A program made the position numbers and the translations under genes. A DNA stretch of 64,000 bases from Paraburkholderia largidicola (GTDB lineage Bacteria; Pseudomonadota; Gammaproteobacteria; Burkholderiales; Burkholderiaceae). A model generated the notes under the pieces. That model made no database searches, was not told the origin of the DNA, and worked only from the letters and a program-made list of their open reading frames with translations. Positions 10,168 to 18,202 of this stretch are shown piece after piece; positions within the stretch are counted from its first letter, which is position 1; each line of letters starts with the position of its first letter. The stretch spans positions 186,001 to 250,000 of the forward strand of contig NZ_AP023174.1 in NCBI RefSeq assembly GCF_013426895.1, in the 5' to 3' direction.

Positions 10168-13100
10168 TGCTCGAACGGGTCTTCAGAGGCCAGGAAAACC
10201 ACACCCGCAACATCGAGATCGATATCGGGTTCGGCAAGCGAATTGCGGATCGCGGCGCAAAGCGCGTCGTCGTTGGAGCGCTCTTCGAGTTCGCATCGCC
10301 GCTGCGCGCCCGTTAGCCGCGCCAAGCGTGATTCGGTCTGGGCGTGACGTAGCCGCTCTTCGCGGTCCAGCGCGGTCAGCGCCTGTCTGACGTGCGCACG
10401 GCACGCGTCGGACTGAAGCGCGGCGGCTTCGGCCGTCTGCCGCGCTTCTGCGCACAGGGCCGGCCAGTCTCGCAGCCAGCTGGTTTGGATCGGCGACGGA
10501 AGGTCGCGCCACCGGCGAGGATTCAGGTTGAAGTCGCGGCGCGTGCCTTGCCAGAAATCGGTATACGACGCTTCCATCAGTTCCGACGGGGTCGATACGA
10601 CCGCGCCAGAACCATCCACCCAGATGCGAAGGAACATCGGCGCGAGCAGCGCCTGCGACTTGCGGGTGAGTGACTGTTCAAGAATCGACTGTCCGTCGGC
10701 ACCGCGTCCGTCCAGCTTCGCGACGAGTGCGGCCGGCCGGATGATGAAATCGAACCGGAAGAACAGATCGGCGCCGCTCGGATCGTGCACCTCGTATTCA
10801 CGGTCGACGCGCCACATGGCGAAGGCGCGTCCGCGGTCGTCCTGCTCGCAGAACGCCTCGAGCGATGCCACCAGCGGATCACCCACGCGCAGTACGCGCA
10901 CGCCCTGCGACCGCGCAGCGCGCGTCAGCGCATTCTGCCGGCGAAACACGTAGCGATAGGTCAGCGGCGAGCGCGAGCGATCGCTCGGCGCATCGACGTC
11001 GATGCTCTGCAGGAACGTGCGCAGATAGCCGCCCATCGGGATGAGTGTTCTGGGCACACCATGTTCCATCACATAGGCTAGCCTGAATGCCTCGTCCGAG
11101 TCTTGGTTGATGGGGCGCGAGCCGTCGTAGCGAACTTGAAATTTGAGGGCTTCGCCAGCAAACCGGATCAGCGCGGCGCGCCACTCACGCCACGACTGAT
11201 CACATTCGTCGACTTGTTCCATGGCGTCCAATTCTTGCTCACCGAGTGCATCCAGCCCGTCCTGATGATCGATCTGCTTGCGTTCACGTTCGACCAAGCC
11301 CATTGGCCCGCTGAGCGCGGTCGCGTGTTCACGAATAGCCGGTGTACCTTGCGCGAACCACTCTTCCTCTAGCGTCTGCAAGGCTGATTCGATCAGGTAC
11401 TGCAGGCTCGCAACCGAGCGGTTGAAAACCTGCCAGCCAGTATCAAGCGTGTCGATCCACGCACCTTCATCGGGGTTTGATTCGTCATGCAGCGCATAGG
11501 ACACGATGGGATCGCCTTTGCCGAAACGGTCAAGCCGTCCGAGACGTTGCTCGCAGCGGTTCGGCGAACCCGGCATGTCGAAGTGAACGGCGATCTTTTT
11601 GCCTCCATGGAGATTTACGCCTTCTTCCGCGCGCGCGTCGCACACGAGCACGCGAACCTTGTCGGTCGTCGACAGGAATTTCTGCCAAGGCAGCGGGGTG
11701 TCTTCGTCCTCGCAGTTCGCACGAACTTCGTGACGAACGACCTGGGCGCCAAAGGAGCGCTGCAAGTGTTGAGCGGCGCGGTCGGCATCGGTGCGATCGC
11801 TGCAAAAGACCACCACCTGCGCATTGGGTGTCGCCAATATGCCTTCGAGCGTGGCAGTGAGGGTATCTAGGCGCTCCTGACCGTCGCGCATGCGTTCCGC
11901 GCTGCCGTCCAATGCGTCGGCAATCTCGAGCGCCTCGTCGTCGCGGATGTTGTGTTGCTCGAGCAGCTTGCGCACCGAGGTACGGTCGCGCGAATTGAGC
12001 ACATGACCGAGCACGGCAGCTCGCAGCGTTGCGGGCAGCGTGTCCAAGCCGTTCAGATGCAACCGCAACTCCTCCAGTTGACGTCTCCAGCGCTCAGCCC
12101 CGGCGCTCCTGAACGGGACTCGCTTGAGGCCAGCACGTCTAGGCGTGGCCCATTGCAGCGACTTGCGGCGATTCCGCAGAATACGTCGATGCAAACGATA
12201 ACTCTCCACCAGATGCGTTTTTAGATCCGCAAGTGCGTTGACGTATGCCTCGTCTTCTTCATCTGGAAAAGCGTTAAGAATCGCGCGCAACGCATCGACT
12301 TTTTCCATCAGCGTGATGTCTTCACCATACGCCTCTTGAAGGCGGTCCAACTCGCCAGTGAGACTCCAAAGATTCTCAGGAGTCAGCATTGCGACTACCT
12401 CCGCGACGACCTGGCGCGTTGCTATTCGTCGATTGAATCCATCGAGATCGTCGAGCGGGAATGCCACCGGATCGAGCAGATGCAGTACGCGTAGGAAGCC
12501 TTCAGGGTCCGACAGTACGGGCGTTGCTGACAGCAGCAATAACCGGGGAATGCGGTGCGCGTGGGCCTGCAGTCGCCGGTACAGCGTGATCTCGTGCTCG
12601 CTGCTAAAACGTGAAAGGTGATGCGCCTCGTCGACTACGAGCAGTCCGGCGTTAGCGAGTTCGTCTTCAACATCCGCGACATCTTCGTGGCTGACAACAT
12701 GAAGAAAGTCATCGAGGTCGTTGCCGAGGCCGAACCTCGTGGTTAGTTCCTCTCGCCATTGCGCGACGAGAGCGGGAGGCGCAAGAACGACGGCATGTGA
12801 ACTTCCCGGCGGTATGTCAAGAAAGAATTGGCGGATGATCACGCCGGCTTCGATGGTCTTGCCCAAGCCGACTTCGTCCGCGAGCAGGTAGCGCTGCACC
12901 GGATCGGTCAATACGCGCCGGACGACCTCAAATTGATAATCGACCAGTTCGATAGAAGACGAGAGAGCGGCTGTGATGCCCGAAGCCGCGCTGTACTGAA
13001 GCGCGACCTGACGCGTGAAGGCGCTGCGTGCATCAGCGAGAAATGGTGTTTCAGTGGCTTCGCTGGTGAGCAGTGGCAGAGGGTCGCGCAGGGGGCGGTT

Positions 13101-13505
13101 CCAACGGACCTGAAGATCTGCGGCCTCGACATTGGCCGATTCACCATTTGGGAATTGCACGAAAATGGCAGCGCCATTTCCGTCGGTCACGCGTCCCACC
13201 TGCCAGCGGCCAGTCGATTGCCGCCTAAATACGCGTGTCTGGGTAGGCAGGCAAATCGGCTTGATGTTCGTCAGGGATGATTCAACAACCTGCGGTTCAG
13301 CCCCGGGTGCATCGAAATATTGAACACGGGCGATTCCGTTCGTTGCACCGGCGAACTTTCCGATTCCCCAGGCAGAGTACGGCACGGCGGTGATCTGGAC
13401 GAATGCGCCGACTTCAGGTCGAGCGGCCGGCATCACCGCGCTCCCGCCAAAATAGACCCGGATTCGCTCGATGTCGGGCTTTTCCGATACACGTCGGAAT
13501 AGCAT
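10164..13505 (-). CDS. dpdE: DpdE-like SNF2/RapA-type helicase
   Basis: This SNF2-family translocase of 1113 residues is the first gene of the six-gene run. Residues 35-130 look like small beta-barrel repeats, as in RapA/HepA. The ATPase core begins at about 190, with GLGKT at 213-217, DEAH at 292-295, then LSATP, and motif VI as EQRLGRLDRFG in the second RecA lobe. The C-terminus is long and helical. The ATG at 13,505 has a GAGGG sequence about 17 bases upstream; an internal ATG at residue 25 is also possible, because similarity to the family appears to begin just after it. The gene overlaps dpdF by ATGA. The name is supported by the full order E-F-G-H-I-J. Confidence 0.78.
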   Translation of the reverse strand: MLFRRVSEKPDIERIRVYFGGSAVMPAARPEVGAFVQITAVPYSAWGIGKFAGATNGIARVQYFDAPGAEPQVVESSLTNIKPICLPTQTRVFRRQSTGRWQVGRVTDGNGAAIFVQFPNGESANVEAADLQVRWNRPLRDPLPLLTSEATETPFLADARSAFTRQVALQYSAASGITAALSSSIELVDYQFEVVRRVLTDPVQRYLLADEVGLGKTIEAGVIIRQFFLDIPPGSSHAVVLAPPALVAQWREELTTRFGLGNDLDDFLHVVSHEDVADVEDELANAGLLVVDEAHHLSRFSSEHEITLYRRLQAHAHRIPRLLLLSATPVLSDPEGFLRVLHLLDPVAFPLDDLDGFNRRIATRQVVAEVVAMLTPENLWSLTGELDRLQEAYGEDITLMEKVDALRAILNAFPDEEDEAYVNALADLKTHLVESYRLHRRILRNRRKSLQWATPRRAGLKRVPFRSAGAERWRRQLEELRLHLNGLDTLPATLRAAVLGHVLNSRDRTSVRKLLEQHNIRDDEALEIADALDGSAERMRDGQERLDTLTATLEGILATPNAQVVVFCSDRTDADRAAQHLQRSFGAQVVRHEVRANCEDEDTPLPWQKFLSTTDKVRVLVCDARAEEGVNLHGGKKIAVHFDMPGSPNRCEQRLGRLDRFGKGDPIVSYALHDESNPDEGAWIDTLDTGWQVFNRSVASLQYLIESALQTLEEEWFAQGTPAIREHATALSGPMGLVERERKQIDHQDGLDALGEQELDAMEQVDECDQSWREWRAALIRFAGEALKFQVRYDGSRPINQDSDEAFRLAYVMEHGVPRTLIPMGGYLRTFLQSIDVDAPSDRSRSPLTYRYVFRRQNALTRAARSQGVRVLRVGDPLVASLEAFCEQDDRGRAFAMWRVDREYEVHDPSGADLFFRFDFIIRPAALVAKLDGRGADGQSILEQSLTRKSQALLAPMFLRIWVDGSGAVVSTPSELMEASYTDFWQGTRRDFNLNPRRWRDLPSPIQTSWLRDWPALCAEARQTAEAAALQSDACRAHVRQALTALDREERLRHAQTESRLARLTGAQRRCELEERSNDDALCAAIRNSLAEPDIDLDVAGVVFLASEDPFEQ

Positions 13506-14108
13506 TCCCGAACCCGACCCTCACAAGTGAAACAACCAAAGTGAAATTGCGGCATCTCTGCTGGCGCCTTGCGCTTCTAGACTTTCTGTTTATCGCTCAC
13601 GTGAGCGGCTAATGGTCGCTTCACTCGACCCCTCTCTCATGAGGTCCCCGGTGTGCCTTACAACGTCGCAATCTTAAGATCTTTCGACGATTGGCGCGAC
13701 GGTGAAATGTTACCTATGTCTCAAAGCAACAACTAAGGCGCCTACAGAGTAGTAAACGGCACCCGTAAATCCTTTCTTGAACGCTAAATAGAAGTTGAGA
13801 CGTGCGACAACTTGCAAATATGCGCGATTTGCCGCTGCTATCTATTCAGACGATCGAACCCCATTTTTAATTGCTTTCGCGTCGCGAGTGTGCTTAAGTG
13901 CGTGCCGGCGATTCAGCGCTTCCATACGAGGTGCGATGTATCGATTTAATAATTTGATTTGCACGATACTATTCCTCACCCTGACAGGGTATGGAGTGAC
14001 CGGTGCAGACAACGGAGTCCGAAGCGCGGGGAGACTAACAACTGCCAGGCGAGAACTGCAAGGCGCGAAAGAGCAAACCTACGCTCGTATCTGTAGCGTT
14101 TCCCCGCT
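13506..14108. other. 603-base noncoding spacer upstream of dpdE
   Basis: No convincing gene is seen in this spacer. It is visibly poorer in G and C than the flanking genes. It must hold the promoter of the dpdE-J run on the minus strand. A short plus-strand open frame at 13,795-14,112 lacks typical codon use and a ribosome binding site. The 14-base palindrome inside is listed separately. Confidence 0.6.
13594..13607. promoter_or_regulatory. Perfect 14-bp palindrome upstream of dpdE, possible operator
   Basis: CGCTCACGTGAGCG is self-complementary over all 14 bases and lies 89 bases upstream of the dpdE ATG. The position and perfect symmetry fit a dimeric repressor site controlling the defence genes. 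No regulator is assigned; the AlpA-like protein encoded at 14,672 is one candidate. Confidence 0.35.
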
Positions 14109-14657
14109 TTAAGCGATACGAACCTTGCGCAACAACACCCAAGACCAGATAGCGCCCCCTGTAACCTTCGCCAGAAATTGCAGTCCTGCGATTGTCGGGA
14201 ATATCGTGCCAAATGCGATCAGCGGGAATACGACAGAGTCAATCGCTGCGCTGGCTACGTTTGCGCCATTCGCACGCGTGAGAACGGGATAGCGTCGCAC
14301 CGCTTGGAACACGACCGCGCTCGTAATGGCCGCCGCGCTAAATGCGACGAGAGACGCCAAGGATATAACGCCTGAAGCCGGATTGAGCATATAGCTGACG
14401 ACACCGGCGCCGGTGATCAGGCAGAACATACGAGCCCACAGCGAGTGCCCATGCCAGTCCAAGTGAAGACGATCTCGGATAGCAAGGTCGAGGCCGATCA
14501 ACAAGAAGGCGTTGATCGGAGTGGACGCCGGGCCGAAATGCGCGACGCTCAGGTTTGCTGCGGCAACCGCTGCAATGTAGATCAAAATGTACACGGAAAA
14601 TGACAAGGAGAAGTTGGATGTGCAATCGATGCCTTCGATAACTAGCGAAGGTGACAT
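14109..14657 (-). CDS. VUT (DUF165/YhhQ) family transporter, candidate preQ0 importer
   Basis: This 182-residue membrane protein has about six hydrophobic segments (roughly 20-40, 46-60, 75-95, 97-120, 135-155 and 157-178). The segment NGANVASAAIDSVVF near 129-143 carries the N...D-S pattern that marks the VUT/YhhQ family. E. coli YhhQ imports preQ0/preQ1, the 7-deazaguanine precursors, and short versions like this one occur in phages. It lies 14 bases after the AlpA-like gene and precedes the Dpd genes, whose system consumes preQ0. A role in precursor supply for DNA modification is therefore a natural inference. The first 20 residues are weakly supported, and translation could begin closer to the first membrane segment. 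Confidence 0.75.
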   Translation of the reverse strand: MSPSLVIEGIDCTSNFSLSFSVYILIYIAAVAAANLSVAHFGPASTPINAFLLIGLDLAIRDRLHLDWHGHSLWARMFCLITGAGVVSYMLNPASGVISLASLVAFSAAAITSAVVFQAVRRYPVLTRANGANVASAAIDSVVFPLIAFGTIFPTIAGLQFLAKVTGGAIWSWVLLRKVRIA

Positions 14658-14671
14658 GGACCGTTTGCGTT

Positions 14672-15247
14672 CTATGGTTTTTTATCTTCTGCTCGATAGT
14701 TTGCTGGCGATTTTAGGAAGGACTCGATGTCGGCAACTCGCCAGCCAATCGATCTTGGCCCGATCTTCAACTGGGGAGGGAAGGTCCCCTCTTTGACCCG
14801 CTGATAGATCGTAGAGCGAGATAGCCCAGTTTCCCTCTCGACCTCTACGCGCCTCATGATTGCGGCTGGTGGCCGCGGATCCGCTGGCTTCATCGGGGTG
14901 ATCGCCGCTTGCGGTTCGGGACCTTGAGGACCGTTGTGTTCTTCCTCTACTTGTCGGACGGATTTTGCTCCGAACTCTATCAGCATTTTTGCGAGTTCGT
15001 CACCCACTGCGCGCCACCGTGCGAATGCCTCGCAGTAAGAGACGACGGAACGTGCATCGACGCTGCTGAGCACTCCAGCATCGGAGAGTTGTTGGGCTAC
15101 CGTAGGCCAGTGCGCGATTGCTGCGGGAGAAAGCTGCCACAACACATCTGTATCAGCACCGTGTTTAGGACGGTTTCGCCGATTTGCCTCATTCGATTGA
15201 TCCGATGCACTAGCTTCTCCGGTTTGGCCTGATTTCCGCGGGCGCAT
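14672..15247 (-). CDS. P27-like small-terminase segment joined to an AlpA-like DNA-binding domain
   Basis: This 191-residue protein has two unlike parts. Residues about 40-95 resemble the P27-type phage small terminase core (W-P-x-V followed by L-x-x-x-D and a YCEAFARW helix). Residues about 130-185 are an AlpA/MerR-like winged helix, with the RSTIYQRVKEGTFPPQLKIG recognition segment followed by W-R-x-x-D-I-E-S-F-L. The linker carries a Pro/Ala-rich stretch. Its ribosome site AGGAG lies inside the end of the integrase gene, one base away, so it is co-translated with the integrase. AlpA proteins regulate excision in P4-like elements; the terminase part has no obvious use here and may have been recruited for DNA binding. 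Confidence 0.7.
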   Translation of the reverse strand: MRPRKSGQTGEASASDQSNEANRRNRPKHGADTDVLWQLSPAAIAHWPTVAQQLSDAGVLSSVDARSVVSYCEAFARWRAVGDELAKMLIEFGAKSVRQVEEEHNGPQGPEPQAAITPMKPADPRPPAAIMRRVEVERETGLSRSTIYQRVKEGTFPPQLKIGPRSIGWRVADIESFLKSPANYRAEDKKP

Positions 15248-15248
15248 A

Positions 15249-16622
15249 TCACGCTCCTTTCAGTTGCCTGTGAAACTTGATCCCTGCTTGATTGAGCACC
15301 CAGGCTTCGATCTTGTCATGCCACATCCGCAGCAGGTCGAGTGGCCGACGTCGATAGTGCTTCTCGGCAAGTGCCGACGGTTTGTGTCCTTGGATCTGGG
15401 CGACGACGCCAACGGGAACCTCGACCCACTCTGACAGGGTTCCGAACGATCGACGTAGGCCGTGCAGCGAGACATGCGGCAAACCTGTCGGCGCCAATGC
15501 TCGGTTATGCGCATGACGTGGTTCGGCGATCTTTCCATCCGCCGCCGTCTTGCTGGCAAAGACCCACTCGGACGGTTCCCATTCTTCTCGTCTTTCGGCA
15601 AGTCGCTTCGTTTGACGTTTGTTAGGTGGGGTCTCGTTCAGTCGCCGAAGATTCAACAATAGGCTCGCCAAATACGGGGTGAGCGGTATCGTTCGTCCAC
15701 CAGTACCCTCGACTTTGTCGTTCATAGTGAGACTGCGCCAGCGGAAGTCCACGTCTTCCCACCGCAATGCAGCTAGCTCTTCCCGCCGGGCGCCCGTGAT
15801 CAGCAGGCCTTGGAGATATGCGCTGATGACTGGATTCTCGATGCCGCGCACCGCGCTAAACCAAGCCGATAACTGCTCCCGTTGCAAGCAGTCGTCTTTC
15901 GCGGCGCTTCGCGGAAGGATGCCTTTGACCTTTGGAGATGTGTAAGCGTCGTGAGGAATGATGCCCGCATATGCCTCGTCACTGTCACACCATCGAATGA
16001 ACGCTTTGAACAGACCGAAAGCATGGCCAGCATTTGTCGGTCCCCGGGGTATCTCAGCCTCGAGCCACTCCGACATGGACGTCGCCGTGATCTCGGTCAA
16101 CCTCCGCGGCATGAGCGGCGCCAATGGCCCACGCACCTTCTCTTTGCCGCCGCGTTTGGCAATACCGCCCCCAGGCGAGGAGAGGTTGATGTGATCAATG
16201 ATGTATCTCTCGGACCGCGGCTTTTTCGTTTTGGGGGAGATCTTCGTTCGCAGATGCTCCAGGTAATGCTCCCACGCTTCGCCGACAGTCACGTCCTGAC
16301 GGCGCTTCGCTGCCTGACGGGCTTCGTGTTCGGCCTTCTGCTCAGCCTCTCGCTCGCGCGGATCAACTCCGTCGTCGATAATCGTCTGGAGACTGCGAGC
16401 GCGCTCTTGAGCCTTGTCGATCGTCCAGCTCCTCGGATCGCCGATCGTCATCCGGACCGTCGAGCCATGGATCTTCCCTTGGTAGATATAAGCCTTGGCT
16501 CCACTAGGCGTGGCTCGCAAGCCGAGGCCGGGGGTCTTGCTATCCCAAAGAAACGACTGCGACTTACCCTCTTCGCAGCGATGCGCCTCTACACGAGCCG
16601 CAGTGAAGTTGACCTTAGCCAC
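15249..16622 (-). CDS. int: P4-type tyrosine integrase
   Basis: This site-specific recombinase has 457 residues. The N-terminal arm-binding domain has the LGLRATPSGAKAYIYQG signature of the DUF4102/P4 integrase group, and a SAM-like core-binding domain follows. The catalytic domain shows GARREEL with the first Arg, HGLRRSF (His-x-x-Arg), a GHK, and the Tyr of KHYRRRP as nucleophile. The start is GTG at 16,622, preceded by AAGGGGG at good spacing. The gene sits about 180 bases from the tRNA-like fragment and points into the island. It is intact and probably able to excise the element, with the adjoining AlpA-like protein as the likely directionality factor. Confidence 0.93.
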   Translation of the reverse strand: MAKVNFTAARVEAHRCEEGKSQSFLWDSKTPGLGLRATPSGAKAYIYQGKIHGSTVRMTIGDPRSWTIDKAQERARSLQTIIDDGVDPREREAEQKAEHEARQAAKRRQDVTVGEAWEHYLEHLRTKISPKTKKPRSERYIIDHINLSSPGGGIAKRGGKEKVRGPLAPLMPRRLTEITATSMSEWLEAEIPRGPTNAGHAFGLFKAFIRWCDSDEAYAGIIPHDAYTSPKVKGILPRSAAKDDCLQREQLSAWFSAVRGIENPVISAYLQGLLITGARREELAALRWEDVDFRWRSLTMNDKVEGTGGRTIPLTPYLASLLLNLRRLNETPPNKRQTKRLAERREEWEPSEWVFASKTAADGKIAEPRHAHNRALAPTGLPHVSLHGLRRSFGTLSEWVEVPVGVVAQIQGHKPSALAEKHYRRRPLDLLRMWHDKIEAWVLNQAGIKFHRQLKGA

Positions 16623-17092
16623 CCAACCCCCTTGCTCATAAGTCGGCGATTTCGTGTAACCGCCATGTAACCAGATTATGCGCCAACGAGGGAATCTCGA
16701 TCAACAGTAATGAGGGGTGGTTTCAATAAAAATCGTTTAAATTCAGGGAATTAAATATCTGGATAAGCGTGAATCCATTTCGATCAATGTCGACTTGTTC
16801 GCATTCGCAATGCGAAGGTCGTGAGTTCGATCCTCATCCGCGCAATTGCGGCCCAATAAGAGCCGCGATCGGTGAAAAGACCGAAGTCTTCGTGCATCCC
16901 TTCGATGCGATCCTCGAAGCTCGCAGTGGCTCCCAACCACTTCATTTCCCCAACATCCCCTTACACCATGCGTAAGCATGGAACGTTCTCACTCCCAACG
17001 GCTCCTACACCACGTAAACCCCAGCACCTCGCGACCCGCAGCGCAGCAAAACCGCGCCGCCGGCCCAGCACTTTTCCAAAAGAGCCTTTCGA
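16623..17092. other. Junction region between the integrase and the chromosomal OpgC gene
   Basis: This stretch has no supported gene. It contains the integrase promoter region, an A+T-rich patch around 16,715-16,770, the tRNA-like fragment, and then DNA that belongs to the chromosome. Short open frames here are antisense readings of the tRNA fragment or have no ribosome site. Confidence 0.6.
16799..16845 (+). other. tRNA-Ala(CGC)-like 3' fragment, candidate attR
   Basis: The fragment folds as an anticodon arm (TCGCA / TGCGA around the loop TTCGCAA, anticodon CGC at 16,806-16,808), a 5-base variable loop AGGTC, and a T-arm (GTGAG / CTCAT around TTCGATC). A seven-base 3' strand follows. The 5' acceptor and D-arm are missing: the upstream bases do not pair with the 3' strand. 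This is what integration into the anticodon-to-3' part of a tRNA gene leaves at the far end. The anticodon CGC implies alanine. The last bases (CCGCGCA, no CCA) may already be diverged. Confidence 0.65.
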
Positions 17093-18202
17093 ATGGACCC
17101 GCACCGCCCGCGATCTATCGAAGTGGATTTTTTCCGAGGGGTCGTGCTGATCGTGATCGTGCTCGACCACATCCCTGGCGGGGTGTTACAGCACCTGATG
17201 TTGCACGCCTACGCCTTATGCGACTCGGCGGAAGTTTTCGTCTGCCTCGGCGGCTATGCCTCAGCCGCAGCCTACGGCGCGGTCCTAAGCAAAAAAGGCG
17301 AAAAAGCCGCCCACAACCGCTTCTACAAACGCTGCTGGGAAATCTACCGCGCCTACCTGCTAACAGCGGTGCTGACATTACTTTCAGGCGCAATCCTGCA
17401 GCTACTGCAACTCAACCGCCCAATGGCCGACCTGACAGGCTGGCCACTATTCGTCGAAGCACCGCTTAGAGAAGCCTTCGACATAGCAATCCTCAGACGC
17501 CAACCGTACCTGTCAAGCGTCTTACCGATGTACGTCATCTTCGCGATCACGGTCCCGTTCATCGTCCCACTAGCCCGCAAAGCCCCACTCACCGCAGCAA
17601 CAGCCAGCCTCGTAACCTGGGCGCTAGCAGTCCCCCTAGCCAGACTCTTCGCCATCGACGACGTCAGCGATTGGGCTTTCAACCCTTTCGCCTGGCAGTT
17701 GATGTTCGTGATCGGTATCCTGTGCCGTGAGCGTCCGGTTTCAGATCGCTTCCTGGAATCCAAACCCGGCCGCTGGTTCACAAAAATTGCAATCACAGCC
17801 GTGCTAGCCTTCGCAGTGGTGAAGCTTTTCATCCTGACGCAACCGCTCCCTGGCCACCTGAAACAGAACTTGTCGATTGAACGCGTGATCAATTTCCTCG
17901 CTATCGCCTGGCTTGCCGTCGTCCTTGTCCGCGCCGGCACCATTGCGAAACTCGCGCACAAAGCGCCCGCCGTCATCAAGGTCGGCCAGACTGGATTAGT
18001 GTGCTTCGTCGGCGGCACGCTGATCTCGCTGATCGTCGACACAGCAACGCCGCGCAGCATCCACGGCCTGACCCACGGCCTCGCGGCGCTCGCCGGCGAT
18101 CTCGTAGCGATCATCGCCGTGCTGCTGCTCGCGCGTTTCTGGAAAGACTGGAAGGGCCCGACGCAACCGCGCGCTGCCGTCAGCGGAGCCGACTGCCGAT
18201 GA
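17093..18202 (+). CDS. opgC: OpgC-like membrane acyltransferase
   Basis: This 369-residue multi-span inner-membrane protein has about ten hydrophobic segments. It opens with a short polar stretch, then the IEVDFFRGVVLIVIVLDHI segment, with the R-G and D-H typical of OpgC/acyltransferase-3 proteins. OpgC transfers succinyl groups to osmoregulated periplasmic glucans. The stop overlaps the start of the next gene (ATGA, 18,199-18,202), so the two are translationally coupled. There is no glucan synthesis gene (opgGH) beside it, so the acyl acceptor is uncertain. The ribosome site is weak (AAGAG). This is the first chromosomal gene right of the island. Confidence 0.82.
   Translation: MDPHRPRSIEVDFFRGVVLIVIVLDHIPGGVLQHLMLHAYALCDSAEVFVCLGGYASAAAYGAVLSKKGEKAAHNRFYKRCWEIYRAYLLTAVLTLLSGAILQLLQLNRPMADLTGWPLFVEAPLREAFDIAILRRQPYLSSVLPMYVIFAITVPFIVPLARKAPLTAATASLVTWALAVPLARLFAIDDVSDWAFNPFAWQLMFVIGILCRERPVSDRFLESKPGRWFTKIAITAVLAFAVVKLFILTQPLPGHLKQNLSIERVINFLAIAWLAVVLVRAGTIAKLAHKAPAVIKVGQTGLVCFVGGTLISLIVDTATPRSIHGLTHGLAALAGDLVAIIAVLLLARFWKDWKGPTQPRAAVSGADCR

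Larger units (their letters stand above)
1..16845. mobile_element. Genomic island (right-hand part) carrying a Dpd-type defence cluster
   Basis: This segment holds an integrase, an AlpA/terminase-like gene, a VUT transporter and six overlapping defence genes. It ends at a tRNA-like 3' fragment, after which ordinary chromosomal genes begin (OpgC-like at 17,093). All island genes are on the minus strand. In tRNA-targeted islands the 3' part of the tRNA is duplicated, and the copy at the far end is followed by chromosomal DNA. The plus-strand orientation of the fragment therefore places the intact tRNA gene and attL to the left of base 1. The right boundary is inferred from the fragment; the left boundary lies outside the window. 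Known: P4-type integrases insert into tRNA 3' ends. Inferred: the whole unit moved together. Confidence 0.75.

Noticed and set aside
1..13505. Reading the helicase set as DISARM, BREX or a type I restriction-modification system
   Set aside because: No methyltransferase, PLD-type DrmC or BREX marker is seen, while SNF2 + RecQ + ATPase + DEVH in this order and a VUT neighbour fit Dpd better. DISARM was considered because of its helicases.
13795..14112. 105-codon plus-strand frame in the dpdE spacer
   Set aside because: No ribosome site, no family, and base composition unlike the coding regions here.
16743..16979. 78-codon minus-strand frame containing EDRTHDLRIANA
   Set aside because: This is the reverse translation of the tRNA-like fragment, a common false gene in annotation.
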